Shown here one piece after another: positions 54,501-61,789 of a stretch of DNA of 64,000 nt (position 1 is the stretch's first letter; every line of letters starts with the position of its first letter). This DNA comes from an uncultured Acidimicrobiales bacterium (GTDB lineage: Bacteria; Actinomycetota; Acidimicrobiia; Acidimicrobiales; SHLQ01): assembly GCA_938038815.1 (NCBI GenBank), contig CALHTF010000099.1, positions 1-64,000 on the forward strand, read 5' to 3'. Below the pieces are notes generated by a model. It searched no databases. It saw nothing but the letters and a program-made list of their open reading frames with translations, and was not told where the DNA came from. The translations under genes and the position numbers were made by a program.

Positions 54501-55023
54501 GCCCACCACGGTCGACACCTTCGAAGGTGACGTCGCTCCCGGCACGACCGTGCCCGAGCCAACCACGACCACGTCGACCACAACCACCGCTGCGCCGCCC
54601 GACACCGAACCACCAGCACCCGAGCCCGAGCCAGAACCAAATCCGCCGCCTGCTCCAGCACCGCTCGAGCTGTTCGAGGTCGACGAGATCACGGTGCGCA
54701 TCGGCGACTCGATCTCCATCGCCAATCCGTGCGATGAGCCCAACTCGATTCGCATCATCGTCGACGACCTGCCGGTCGAACTCAACCTGGCAAGTGCGGG
54801 AGCCGACGTCGAGGTGCCGACCGAGGGCGAGGACCCCGGCTCCAAGCGGCTGGTCGTGGCGTGTGGCGACGAGTTGGTCGACGATGTCGACCTTCAGTTC
54901 TTCACCACCACCAGTCGTTCATCGTCGGCGCCGCTGACCTCCATGTTGATGATGTTCTTGTTCATCATGACCATGGTGATGTTCGCCGGACCGCAGACCT
55001 TGTTCGGCAAAGGCGCTCCCTAA
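48511..55023 (+). CDS. Giant exported repeat protein with Thr/Pro-rich stalk (2170 aa)
   Basis: A 2,170-residue surface protein. GTG start; signal peptide NIVVIVTIAIIASLLFPASF. Next comes a Pro/Asp/Thr linker (repeats of PDTAPPDT), two cadherin-like Ig modules with LANDTDPDGD and CTYTAP, then 13 tandem transthyretin-like beta-sandwich repeats of about 85-110 residues, each starting with a form of xVxKxV and ending with CxFTN or CxVTN. From about residue 1713 there is a Thr/Ser stretch, then 20-residue TPAPTVPP-type repeats, then 11-residue TPAPTPPPPPP repeats, another linker, a small domain (LFEVDEITVRIGDSISI) and a C-terminal membrane helix with no LPxTG-type motif. Likely a membrane-tethered adhesin or stalk. 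Confidence 0.9.
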   Translation: MRNRRNIVVIVTIAIIASLLFPASFNASDIAGASVQQVVDTIDAEAEPSFAVADDVEPAPDTAAPDTAPPDTAPPDTAAPDTGVPDTQPPTTSAPATDPPATQPPETSPAPAPTPPPTPPQEVADGDPTPTPDVLFVREGESIVRDVLANDTDPDGDTLVFVSAEQPTFGFHDGCPGGVCTYTAPLGIASITDSFTYQVSDGQVVAGGVSTETVSIQIDTRVRPVNDSAVAEAGQTITLMPQSNDIELNGPDDVELQSGVEDSDTVGTASCDGALDTCTYTAPSVVPEAFVDSFGYFVADVRPPSGADPNGGTEVPVMGTVFVNVNASQQAPNPTIIINKSFVDPAREFDFTVTRNTIPQQVRASGNQPGAIEVQPGIYDVQEVIPRGADFFIEAANCDNAQDTIDRGFVVDAQAGQIINCTFTNASNLDPPARINVTKIAENPGGGCFEHDFRIEMRVDSAVVDSGFINACGAGSSFTVDVGTGQVLALRESDFAPDWFTEKFECSIDGGNFVDLTSFNDGGDPTQQSRNFFLEPGSVADCRVTNVGATVEPPATIRVRKQVDSGSPLVDSFEVGISQFDATVESGVVGPNGDTLQWDVPAGDYGIFEVSPSGYTARSLTCDGSSQQIADVGAGRTVSQEPVTLISGATTNCVWINDSQQFTPASLTIVKDVTPDSDQSGDLRETPFTVNVINVTGGGVQAGTIQEIGSSATFTLDAGDYQIREFFDSTKFSLDSIVCEYGTGTIVRWQGDGGNTSDPFKVNFDDKITCTVNNSPVVPANGTIRVRKVMDDGSPLVDFFRLGAFQNGVEVVGAFAGPTIDTLEWTVAQGEYILFEVDPAVDGYNVESLVCNSQDIPLVFNLQLGVFESAIELPVPAGDTLDCVWTNTSTALPPAVVTVSKIAEDSDPGCFDFDWSVEISDGFSSPQNAVTNECGAPAIFTVEVVGSDPFEILERDLPDDWFVSSYNCSFNGGSFEDFTRFNAFGSPSERSLPLFVGPGDEVDCLLTNELAPPFTVPVTIRKDTIPDTLGVEFDVTISGDLPAGTQFGTISEGGTDLVVQALQDGVVEIDEDAQGWNASISCDGAPAQALPASFNTFSTGIDCVITNEARIVRVSKRVEPSGAADNRDPFPFVIIGTTTGTQNFDLSEGEVDDFFVPVDGPVTIRETNPQGFDTTWACFIGGSPVSQGSGTELTIDNFAESIDCIFTNTEPAPPVGAVVVTKESDPADGTPFTVELAPVAGPSIGSVVVADDPADPAAATQRFEGLAPGDYLLTELLPAGWNATSITCDGVSTAGSVAQITVPPDGTVNCTIANAAVINPTITLAKVIDVGGATVPSSVGPFEIEVQVNGTPLASPTSITPGVPVMFDAQLGDTVIISEADTQGFDVSFDCGTQSGNSTTIIVSSSTACVITNSASAVQITKNVVGQSPASLWEFSVSDIIAGSLSPLAGGETSEWVLVSPGVITIEEVDSQNHDVEIVCDQRSTVADDSTTLTLVAGEAVGCTFVNTFTPVPPGTLTIVKETVGPRIGTFVFDLAGDAFLPELTLDNDPASPTADQASVAVVGGGQVVVTERATAGWFLDEVTCDNGFVGSVDASVTVDPGETVVCTFVNLPVSNVLTVTKLAPEEPSTAFGFEVSGSAVLTVGPVPPLTHTESFELEFIDGAVLNLAETPNPDFTTTIECLDAAGTVVASVASDRVTIDPTPSSDLECTVTNTPVPVVTTTTSTTTTSTTTTTAAPTTTTTSTTSTSTSTTTTSTTSTTSTTVPGPTSTTSTTSTTTTTSTVAPTTTPAPTTTTTSTTIPGPTSTTSTTTTSTTTVAPTVPPTPAPTVPPTPPPTLGPTVPPTPAPTVPPTPPPTLGPTVPPTPAPTVPPTPPPTLGPTVPPTPAPTVPPTPPPTLGPTVPPTPAPTLPPPPPPPPPTPAPTPPPPPPTPAPTPPPPPPTPAPTPPPPPPTPAPTPPPPPPTPAPTVPPTPAPTVAPTVAPTAAPPTPTSPPTQPPTTVDTFEGDVAPGTTVPEPTTTTSTTTTAAPPDTEPPAPEPEPEPNPPPAPAPLELFEVDEITVRIGDSISIANPCDEPNSIRIIVDDLPVELNLASAGADVEVPTEGEDPGSKRLVVACGDELVDDVDLQFFTTTSRSSSAPLTSMLMMFLFIMTMVMFAGPQTLFGKGAP
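53650..53970 (+). repeat. Thr/Ser-coding low-complexity tract
   Basis: Dense ACC/ACG/TCG codons encoding TTTTSTTTT-like sequence, a likely glycosylation stalk. Confidence 0.85.
53971..54235 (+). repeat. 60-bp tandem repeat array
   Basis: Four near-identical 60-bp units encode a 20-residue repeat built from TPAPTVPP, TPPPT and LGPTVPP. Units differ by a few third-position changes. Confidence 0.92.
54264..54395 (+). repeat. 33-bp tandem repeat array
   Basis: Four 33-bp units encode TPAPTPPPPPP, followed by a diverged fifth. In-frame unit length suggests copy-number variation would alter stalk length only. Confidence 0.92.
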
Positions 55024-55058
55024 CCTCGGTCTGGCTGCGACGGAGTAGGTTTCGTCGG

Positions 55059-55943
55059 ATGGCTTCTGACCTAGAACCGAACTTCGGCGTTGCTTCGTCG
55101 GTAGGGCAACTGGCCCGAGTCGCGTTGCGGCGCCCGGGAGCGATCCTCGCCGCCGACCCTCAGCGCTGGCACTACACCAAAGCAATCGACGCCGATGCGC
55201 TGCGTCGCCAGTACGAGACCTTTGTTGGTCACGTCGAAGCCAGCGGGGCCGAGATTTTGTGGTTCGACGACACCGCCGACGACCTCGCCGATTCGGTGTT
55301 CGTGTACGACCCATCGATCACCGTGCCCGGCGGTGCAATCGTGGTCCGCCCGGGTAAGGCGCTGCGCATGGGCGAGGTTGCTCTCCATCGCAGGTTCTAC
55401 GAGGCAAATAACATTCCGGTGCTTGGCGAGGTCGAAGCTCCCGGTCTGTTCGAGGGCGGCGACAGCTTTTGGCTCGATCCTTCCACCCTGGCGGTGGGTC
55501 GAGGGTTTCGTACCAACCAAGCGGGCATCGACCAGGTGGCGGCCATCCTCGAGCCGCTCGGGGTTGCCGTCGAGGTATTCGACCTTCCGTACCATCTCGG
55601 CCCCGAAACCTGCCTGCACCTCATGTCGGTGGTGAGCCCGCTCGATCACAACCTCGCGCTTGTCCATCCGCCCCTGATGCCCACCGCGCTGTACCAACGA
55701 ATGATCGACATGGGGTACAAGTTGCTCGAAGCTCCCGCCGCCGAGTTCGAAGCGAGCTTGGGTCTCAACCTCAACGTGCTGGCCACCTCGCCACGATCGG
55801 TCATCGCGGTCGATGGGTTCCCCGGCACCATCGAACTGATGGCGAACGCCGGCTGCGAGGTAACCACCTTTGCGGCTGACGAGCTCTGTATCCCGTGCGA
55901 AGGCGGCCCAACGTGTCTAACGAGGCCCATCCTTCGTCGATGA
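55059..55943 (+). CDS. Dimethylarginine dimethylaminohydrolase/amidinotransferase-like enzyme
   Basis: A 294-residue enzyme of the guanidine-modifying pentein fold. Visible motifs: LFEGGDSFWLDP (substrate-binding acid pair), GRGFRTNQAGIDQV, the catalytic His region LGPETCLHLMSVVSPL, and near the C-terminus the nucleophile Cys286 in CEGGPTCLTRPI. These fit DDAH-like hydrolases that release citrulline and an amine. ATG 55059 is taken because upstream codons overlap the giant gene. The exact substrate (dimethylarginine or other) is not known. Confidence 0.87.
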   Translation: MASDLEPNFGVASSVGQLARVALRRPGAILAADPQRWHYTKAIDADALRRQYETFVGHVEASGAEILWFDDTADDLADSVFVYDPSITVPGGAIVVRPGKALRMGEVALHRRFYEANNIPVLGEVEAPGLFEGGDSFWLDPSTLAVGRGFRTNQAGIDQVAAILEPLGVAVEVFDLPYHLGPETCLHLMSVVSPLDHNLALVHPPLMPTALYQRMIDMGYKLLEAPAAEFEASLGLNLNVLATSPRSVIAVDGFPGTIELMANAGCEVTTFAADELCIPCEGGPTCLTRPILRR

Positions 55944-55967
55944 GGCGGTACCGTGAGGACGGCGTTT

Positions 55968-56041
55968 GCCTCCGTAGCTCAGTCGGATAGAGCAGGGGAC
56001 TTCTAATCCCAAGGTCGCAGGTTCGATTCCTGCCGGAGGCG
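55968..56041 (+). tRNA. tRNA-Arg (TCT)
   Basis: Acceptor GCCTCCG with CGGAGGC, D-stem GCTC/GAGC, anticodon loop CTTCTAA (anticodon TCT), T-arm GCAGG-TTCGATT-CCTGC, discriminator G. CCA is not encoded. Confidence 0.95.
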
Positions 56042-56290
56042 CGATGTGATGTCTCGACACATCATGTTCCGATGTCCTGAACCAACACACTGCCGGAGGC
56101 GCGATTTCACTTGTTCCGCCTGCGGCTCCACGCCTTCGGCATTGGGCTCTACCTACAGCTCGCCCTTGCTGCGCGGCGGGTCGACTCCCAGCGCTTTCAC
56201 TTCGTTCCGCCTGCGGCTCCACGCCTTCGGCATCGGGCTCCACCTACATCTCGGTCTTGCTGGCGCGGCGACACGACTCCAGCCGCTCTC
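56031..56290. repeat. tRNA-Arg 3'-end copy and 90-bp tandem repeat
   Basis: The last bases of tRNA-Arg plus flank, TGCCGGAGGCGCGAT (56031-56045), recur exactly at 56091-56105. From there two diverged copies of a 90-bp unit begin with TTTCACTT (56105 and 56195) and contain GCCTGCGGCTCCACGCC. No gene is supported in 56042-56323. Confidence 0.75.
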
Positions 56291-56323
56291 CGTCTGCCTG
56301 CACTCCGGCTACCCGTAGCCGCC

Positions 56324-58657
56324 TTAGCTGGGCCAGGTGATTCGGTGTTTGTTCATGTTGAGTAGCTGGGCGGTGAGTTCGGCTGACCTCGGGGGGCCGA
56401 ACAAGAAGCCTTGGCCGAACGCACAGCCGAGGTCGTTGAGGATGCGGCGTTCACCCACCGTCTCGATTCCTTCGGCGATGGTCGTCACGTCGAGGGCCTT
56501 CGCCACCGACAAGATCGCTGACAGAATCGCCTGGGTTTCTTGGCTCCAGTCGCAGCCGCTCACAAAACTCTTATCGATCTTGAGTGCGTCGGCCCGGAAC
56601 TGCCGCAGCCGGTCGAGGTTCGAGTGCAACGTACCGAAGTCGTCGATGGCGATTCGCACGCCGAGCGCCTTGATACCCGCCAGCGACCGGTTGACCTGTT
56701 CCTCGACCCCGCCAAGACCCTGTTCGGTGATCTCGACCTGAATCATCGCCGGGTCGATGTCGTAGGCGTTCAGCATGCTCGCCAGATCGCCGACCAATGA
56801 CGGATCGGTGAGTAGCGGGGGAGAGAGGTTGACCGAAACGGTAAAGCCGCCCTCGACGGCGCTGCCGCGTTGCCATGCCTGAAGTTGCTTACACGCCTGT
56901 TCGAACACCCAACGATCGACCCGGTCAAGCAAGCCGCCGCGGTCGGCGCGGGCGATGATTCCCGACGGGTCGAGCAAGCCAAACTGCGGGTGCCGCCACC
57001 GCACGAGGCCTTCGACACCGCGGATGGTGTCGGTCTCGAGGTCGATGATGGGCTGGTAGAGCAGGCGGAGCTCGTTCTCTTCGATCGCCACGCTGAGTTC
57101 GTCGTCGGAGTGCTCGATCTTGCGCCGGTCGCCCTGGGGCAACATGGCGTTCTTGCGGACCTGCTTCACCTCATACATCGCCATGTCGGCCCGGCGAACT
57201 AGCTCGGTCGGGTCTTCTCGGCCGCGGCCGAGTGCCAGCCCGATGCTGCCCTCAACCACCACCGGTGTGCCCTCCACATCGACCACCTCGCGCAGCGTGC
57301 GGCCCAGATTGTCCTGGAGGGTCTCGGCCCGCTGGTTGAGCGTGTCGCACATAAACACGAATTCGTCACCGCCGTATCGAGCGAGCAGTTCGCCCGGTTC
57401 CATCTGGCTCGCAAACCGGTCGGCGATCGTTACCAGCAAGAGATCGCCGGCGTTGTGGCCGAAGCGGTCGTTGACCGTTTTGAAGTTATCGAGGTCGCAG
57501 AACAAGACAGCGGTTCGGTCGGGGCCAAGCTCGGTTACCCGGTTTTGCAACAGCTCCATGAAGCGACCGCGGTTGAGCTGACCCGTGAGTTGGTCGTGAT
57601 GCACCTGGTGTCGCAGCTCACGCTCGACCTCTTCGCGGCGCTCATGTTCGGTGAGGTTAGCCACCCGCACCTCATCGATGGTGGTGGCGAGCTCGGAAAG
57701 CTCGTCGTTGCCTTCGGCGGGGATCGGGGCGAAAGATTCGCCGTCGGCTAGCTCCTTCACCGCGCTGTGCAGGGTGGCGATTCGCGACTGGAACCGTCGA
57801 GCGAAGTACAACAGCACCGCGATTCCCCAGAGTGCGCTGGCGATAATTGCCGCGATCCACAGCAGCCGAACCCGCTGCGGGGCGAGCATCACATGGTCCG
57901 TGTCGGCCTTGACCAATACGGACCACTCGGTGTTCTCGATCGGCTGGATTCCGGCGGTGGTGTCGATACCTCGGTAGTCGCTCGCACTAAAGGTTCGGTT
58001 GGCCGAGTTGGTGAGCGTGGGGATGACGTCGTTGGCTCCAAACGCCGCGTCCTCGACATACCGCAGCGGCGTGATCGGCGCGAGCGAACCATCGCCGTTG
58101 GGCTGTACCACCACAATTTCGCCCGACGACCATGGCGTCTCTTGATCGAAGGCCTCAAACAAGCCGTCGAGGGGAAGTTCGGTCGCCAGAGTTCCGGTTT
58201 GGCTGTTTCCGGTGATCGGCACCAGGACCAACAGGCGTTCGTCGCCTCGAACTACTCGTCGGGCCGGGCCAAAGAGCACCGGCTGATCCCGGCTTCGATC
58301 GAGCAGGTCGGTCGAGATGACGGGGCGATCATCGGGCGAGGAGCCGCTCACGAGTCGCCCGGTCGCGTCGTAGATAATGACCGACCGCACCCCGAGGCTG
58401 CCCGGGTCGACCGCCGGTGGTCCGTCGTTGTTGAGAATGTCGACAACCGTGGGGTTCGACGCCAGATCGGTAGCCTCGGTCTCGCGCATCTGGAGCCAAT
58501 TTTCGATCTCTTGGCTCGCAACGGTGACCTGCACCTCGACCGTGTCGAGCGCCGCGTTCTCCATGAAGTTCAGCGACGTGCGAAGCGCCAACGCCGCGGC
58601 GACGAGCGCGGGAAGGATAACCAGCGCCAGCAGAGCGGTGCGTCGTCCGATAGTCAT
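56324..58657 (-). CDS. Membrane sensor GGDEF-EAL cyclic-di-GMP protein
   Basis: A 777-residue protein. Two membrane helices (LLALVILPALVAAALAL and LLWIAAIIASALWGIAVLLYF) flank a sensor of about 240 residues with a Cache-like pattern (VRSVIIYDATGRLVSGS). A HAMP-like segment follows. The diguanylate cyclase domain has an intact YGGDEFVF and DLDNFKTVND. The phosphodiesterase domain keeps EGLVRW, NLSPPLL, EITEQG, IDDFGT, KIDKSFV and EGIET, so both domains may be active. It could set cyclic-di-GMP for surface or biofilm traits, consistent with the giant adhesins nearby. Confidence 0.94.
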   Translation of the reverse strand: MTIGRRTALLALVILPALVAAALALRTSLNFMENAALDTVEVQVTVASQEIENWLQMRETEATDLASNPTVVDILNNDGPPAVDPGSLGVRSVIIYDATGRLVSGSSPDDRPVISTDLLDRSRDQPVLFGPARRVVRGDERLLVLVPITGNSQTGTLATELPLDGLFEAFDQETPWSSGEIVVVQPNGDGSLAPITPLRYVEDAAFGANDVIPTLTNSANRTFSASDYRGIDTTAGIQPIENTEWSVLVKADTDHVMLAPQRVRLLWIAAIIASALWGIAVLLYFARRFQSRIATLHSAVKELADGESFAPIPAEGNDELSELATTIDEVRVANLTEHERREEVERELRHQVHHDQLTGQLNRGRFMELLQNRVTELGPDRTAVLFCDLDNFKTVNDRFGHNAGDLLLVTIADRFASQMEPGELLARYGGDEFVFMCDTLNQRAETLQDNLGRTLREVVDVEGTPVVVEGSIGLALGRGREDPTELVRRADMAMYEVKQVRKNAMLPQGDRRKIEHSDDELSVAIEENELRLLYQPIIDLETDTIRGVEGLVRWRHPQFGLLDPSGIIARADRGGLLDRVDRWVFEQACKQLQAWQRGSAVEGGFTVSVNLSPPLLTDPSLVGDLASMLNAYDIDPAMIQVEITEQGLGGVEEQVNRSLAGIKALGVRIAIDDFGTLHSNLDRLRQFRADALKIDKSFVSGCDWSQETQAILSAILSVAKALDVTTIAEGIETVGERRILNDLGCAFGQGFLFGPPRSAELTAQLLNMNKHRITWPS

Positions 58658-58819
58658 GCGCGAAGGCAGGCGGGTCGCGAAAAGATCGCGTTGCGCCCGC
58701 AGGTTGTAGTCACAATCCCCACGTTAGGTGCCCCGAACCGTGCCAGACAGTGCCGAAAGGCCGCGTCAACTAGGTCGTTTGGACCACGCCGGCCAGTAGA
58801 TGATGACGGCTTCGCCGAG

Positions 58820-59680
58820 CTACAGAGCGATCGAGGCGGGCGCAGCGTGCGGTGCGCTGGAGATTTGCGGAGCGCCACGTCGGGCACAGACCGCTTCGGC
58901 GAGTTCGTCGACGATTGTGTCGTTCGAGCTGCGAAGGCCAGCGCTGTGCTCGCGCAGCTCGTACAGGATTTCGTCGAGTTCGAAGCGGGCCGCCGGATGC
59001 TCGATCGCCGCGATGGCCTTGATCGACCCTCGGGCCATACTGAGCAGGTCCTCGGCAACACAGAAGATGTCGTTCCAGAGGCGAGCTTCGAGATGGTTCT
59101 CGGTTCCGGGGAGTTCGAACACCGGACCGTCGCCGGTCGAGATCGACCGGGCGCAGTGGTAGGCGGCGATCGCGAAATCAAAGATGGTGGCCGCGATCGG
59201 GCTGCTGGCGACCAAGAGGTTGGCTTCGTCGGCATCCCACGGGCGAGGACGTACAACGATTGCGCTCGCCCGGTTCGCCGGGCGAGGTGCTGCGGTGCGG
59301 ACCACGTGGTGGCCCACCAGAACGTCGCGCCAATCGTGCGACTCGGCGAAGTCGGCAATGACAAGGCGAGGCCCGGTCGCAAGCGCAATGCCAACTGCCG
59401 GATCGGCGGGCGGAAGGATCTCGACCGAGCGGCCCGCAAGATCAGAAGGAGCGGCCAGGATCTGCCATTGGCCATCTCGAACCGCGGCGGTCGATTCGAG
59501 GAAATCGTCGGTGGCGCCGTTGGCTCGGCGAGCAAGTCGCTCGCGGCGACTTTCCAACAGTTCGGAACGCCGGCTGCGGAAGCGCCGCTCAAGTTCGACT
59601 GCGAACGCTACGGCGCCTGGGGTGAGGACACCCTCGACCGACGGAGCTGGAGTGACGTCGATGTCTTCGCCGTTCGTCAC
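58820..59680 (-). CDS. Truncated malate synthase A-like protein (probable pseudoenzyme)
   Basis: A 286-residue protein whose whole length matches the N-terminal half of malate synthase A: LTPGAVAFAVELERRF (N-terminal helices), VRDGQWQILAAPSDLAGRSVEI, then VRPRPWDADEANLLV, GPVFELPGTENHLEARLWND, and ARFELDEILYELREHSAGL. It ends where the family continues NAGRWDY into the rest of the barrel. The ADFEDA motif reads ADFAESH, the LPKxESHLEARLWND Lys is Gly, and the VLIET strand is AAIEH. The C-terminal catalytic half is absent, so it is unlikely to make malate. GTG 59680 has AGGAGG eight bases upstream and is preferred to starts up to 59866. It is divergent from a RamB-like regulator. Confidence 0.75.
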   Translation of the reverse strand: MTNGEDIDVTPAPSVEGVLTPGAVAFAVELERRFRSRRSELLESRRERLARRANGATDDFLESTAAVRDGQWQILAAPSDLAGRSVEILPPADPAVGIALATGPRLVIADFAESHDWRDVLVGHHVVRTAAPRPANRASAIVVRPRPWDADEANLLVASSPIAATIFDFAIAAYHCARSISTGDGPVFELPGTENHLEARLWNDIFCVAEDLLSMARGSIKAIAAIEHPAARFELDEILYELREHSAGLRSSNDTIVDELAEAVCARRGAPQISSAPHAAPASIAL

Positions 59681-59833
59681 GTTGGGGGCCTCCTGGTGGA
59701 TGGGGGGATACATCAGGTGTGTTGAAAGTATGAACGACCCGAACCAGAAAACGCCAAGAAGTTCTGATGGAAAATCTCCCAGATAGTTAGTAGAATCGCA
59801 AAAAGCTTCGTTTTTATGCCCTTGGGCGACGCA

Positions 59834-59845
59834 TTTTGGGCAAAA
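59834..59845. promoter_or_regulatory. Palindrome in the RamB-like/malate synthase-like intergenic region
   Basis: TTTTG-GG-CAAAA is a perfect dyad 46 bp before the regulator's ATG. A second AT-rich site CGCAAAAAGCTTCG lies at about 59787-59800. RamB operators are A-rich with TTTGCAAA, so these are candidate autoregulatory sites; not proven. Confidence 0.4.
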
Positions 59846-59891
59846 CATGGCTTTTCGGCGACTCAATTCCCACGATTAGGTGGATCTTCCC

Positions 59892-61355
59892 ATGACCCCT
59901 GCAACTGACCCCTCGAACCGGATCGACGCCAAGGTGCTCGGCCTGCGGGTCCGGCACCTGCGTCGCCAAGCAAAGATGACCCTGGCCGACATCGGCGAAA
60001 TCGTTGGCCGTCCGGCGCCATACCTCAGCCAGCTTGAGAATGGCCGGGTCGAGGCCAAGCTGTCGCTGCTCGATGATCTGGCCAAAGCACTCGGGGTACA
60101 GGTGAGCGAACTGCTCGACCCGACTCCTCCCGACCGCCGTTCCGAACTTGAGCTGGGGGTGACCCGAGCGATGGCCGATCCGGCGTTTGCCCGGCTCGGG
60201 TTACCCAAGTTCAAGGTTTCGGCGAAGCTGCCCGACGAAGTGCTCGAGACCATCATTGGCTTGCACGCCGCCCTTCCCGACGAAGCGTCCGCCGAGCGCG
60301 GCCAGCGCGCCGGCGACCGAGCCCGCCTCGCCAACGCCGATCTTCGTCGAGAAATGCGCGAGGCTAACAACTACTACGGCCACATCGAAATGGTGGCCGC
60401 CGACACGCTCAAAGCCGTGGGGTACCCGGGCAACGGCCCGTTGTCCGAGCGGCTTCTCACGTCGGTGGCGGCCCACTTCGGATTCACCATCGAGCGGGTG
60501 CGGGGCATGCCAAGGTCGGCCCGGTCGGTCACCGATCAGCGCCGTCGGATCATCTACATCCCCGACCGCGACGGTCTCACGTTGCGCGCCGCCCGCAGCG
60601 TTGTTCTCCAGACCCTGGGGCACTTTGCCCTCGACCACCGGACCACGGCCGACTTCGCCGACTACCTCCGCCAACGCATCGAGTCGAACTACTTTGCCGC
60701 CGCGGTGTTGTTGCCCGCCGAGGCGTCGGTCGAGTTGCTCGAGCGCCAAAAGTCCGAGCACGACATTTCGATCGAGGACCTCAAGGAGATGTTCTATGTG
60801 TCCTACGAGACGGCGGCGCACCGATTTACCAACTTGGCTACCGAGTATCTCGAGATTCCCGTGCACTTTCTCCGCACCGACTCCGAAGGGGTGATTGGAA
60901 AAGCGTACGAGAACGACGGCATCCCGATTCCGTCGGCCGCTGACGGCACGGTTGAGGGCCAGCGCGTTCCTCGCCAGTGGGGCACCCGTCAGGCGTGGCA
61001 GAGCAGCGACTCGTTTTTGTTGCACTACCAACACACCACCACCGACGCCGGCGACTACTGGTGTGTTACTTATATCGAGAACGCGACCGGTAAGTCGCCG
61101 TATGCAATCACCCTCGGCACCACCGCCGAGTACGCCAAGTTCTTCCGGGGCGGCGACACGATCCGGCATCTCAACGCTCGCCGAACCGAAACCGAACTCG
61201 ACCCGGAACTGCTCGAACGGTGGACCGATGTCGCTTGGCCGTCGGCGGCCCAGCGCAGTCACGTCCTCACGGCGCTTCCCGCCGGGTCGCAGGAGTTCAC
61301 ACCGTTTCCCGGTGTCGACTTGGTCGATGTGTACCGCTTTCTCGATCGGCAATAA
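59892..61355 (+). CDS. RamB-like XRE/IrrE-type transcriptional regulator
   Basis: A 487-residue regulator of the short-chain fatty acyl regulator type. N-terminal XRE helix-turn-helix (KVLGLRVRHLRRQAKMTLADIGEIVGRPAPYLSQLENGR; residues ~10-65), a middle IrrE/peptidase-like region (YIPDRDGLTLRAARSVVLQTLGHFALDH, in which the usual HExxH is degenerate) and a C-terminal DUF2083-like domain (YENDGIPIPSAADG and QWGTRQAW). RamB controls isocitrate lyase and malate synthase genes in related actinobacteria. AGGTGGA precedes ATG 59892. It is divergent from a malate synthase-like gene, matching that role. Confidence 0.87.
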   Translation: MTPATDPSNRIDAKVLGLRVRHLRRQAKMTLADIGEIVGRPAPYLSQLENGRVEAKLSLLDDLAKALGVQVSELLDPTPPDRRSELELGVTRAMADPAFARLGLPKFKVSAKLPDEVLETIIGLHAALPDEASAERGQRAGDRARLANADLRREMREANNYYGHIEMVAADTLKAVGYPGNGPLSERLLTSVAAHFGFTIERVRGMPRSARSVTDQRRRIIYIPDRDGLTLRAARSVVLQTLGHFALDHRTTADFADYLRQRIESNYFAAAVLLPAEASVELLERQKSEHDISIEDLKEMFYVSYETAAHRFTNLATEYLEIPVHFLRTDSEGVIGKAYENDGIPIPSAADGTVEGQRVPRQWGTRQAWQSSDSFLLHYQHTTTDAGDYWCVTYIENATGKSPYAITLGTTAEYAKFFRGGDTIRHLNARRTETELDPELLERWTDVAWPSAAQRSHVLTALPAGSQEFTPFPGVDLVDVYRFLDRQ

Positions 61356-61384
61356 ATTGCCGCTTCGCACTACGGTGGGAACCA

Positions 61385-61789
61385 ATGGCGTTTGAAGACC
61401 TGAACGAAGCAGCAATCGAGGCTGAGTTAGCAACCGGCGAAAAAGAAGAAACGATCGAAGAGGCGAAGGCCAACATCGTTGTTCGGATCGCTCGGATGAC
61501 CCTCGGCTTCGCCGTCGTGATTCTCGGCATCATCATGATGCCGCTGCCGGGCCCTGGCGCACTGATCGTCGCCGCGGGTCTCGTCATCTTGTCTCGAGAT
61601 GTCGCGTGGGCCGATCGAGTGCTGCGGTGGATGCGCACGAAGACCCCCGGCATTCCCGAAGACGGCAAGATCCCGATGTCGACCATCGTTGTTTCGGCCA
61701 TGATCATGGTCGCCGCGATGTTGGTCGGCTGGTATCTCAAGGAGAACTACGACCTGCCCATCATCGGGTCGCTGGTCGTGGGTCGCTAG
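61385..61789 (+). CDS. PGPGW-type small transmembrane protein
   Basis: A 134-residue membrane protein. An acidic N-terminal helix precedes two helices (LGFAVVILGIIMMPLPGPGALIVAAGLVIL, containing the PLPGPG signature) and a third (STIVVSAMIMVAAMLVGWYL). The PLPGPG motif places it in the actinobacterial PGPGW/TIGR02611-like family of unknown function. The next gene begins directly after its stop, so the two are in one transcript. Confidence 0.85.
   Translation: MAFEDLNEAAIEAELATGEKEETIEEAKANIVVRIARMTLGFAVVILGIIMMPLPGPGALIVAAGLVILSRDVAWADRVLRWMRTKTPGIPEDGKIPMSTIVVSAMIMVAAMLVGWYLKENYDLPIIGSLVVGR

Noticed and set aside
57767-59725. 652-residue plus-strand frame opposite the GGDEF-EAL and malate synthase-like genes
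   Set aside because: Arg/Gly/Asp-rich composition typical of a high-GC antisense frame; the opposite strand has clear motifs.
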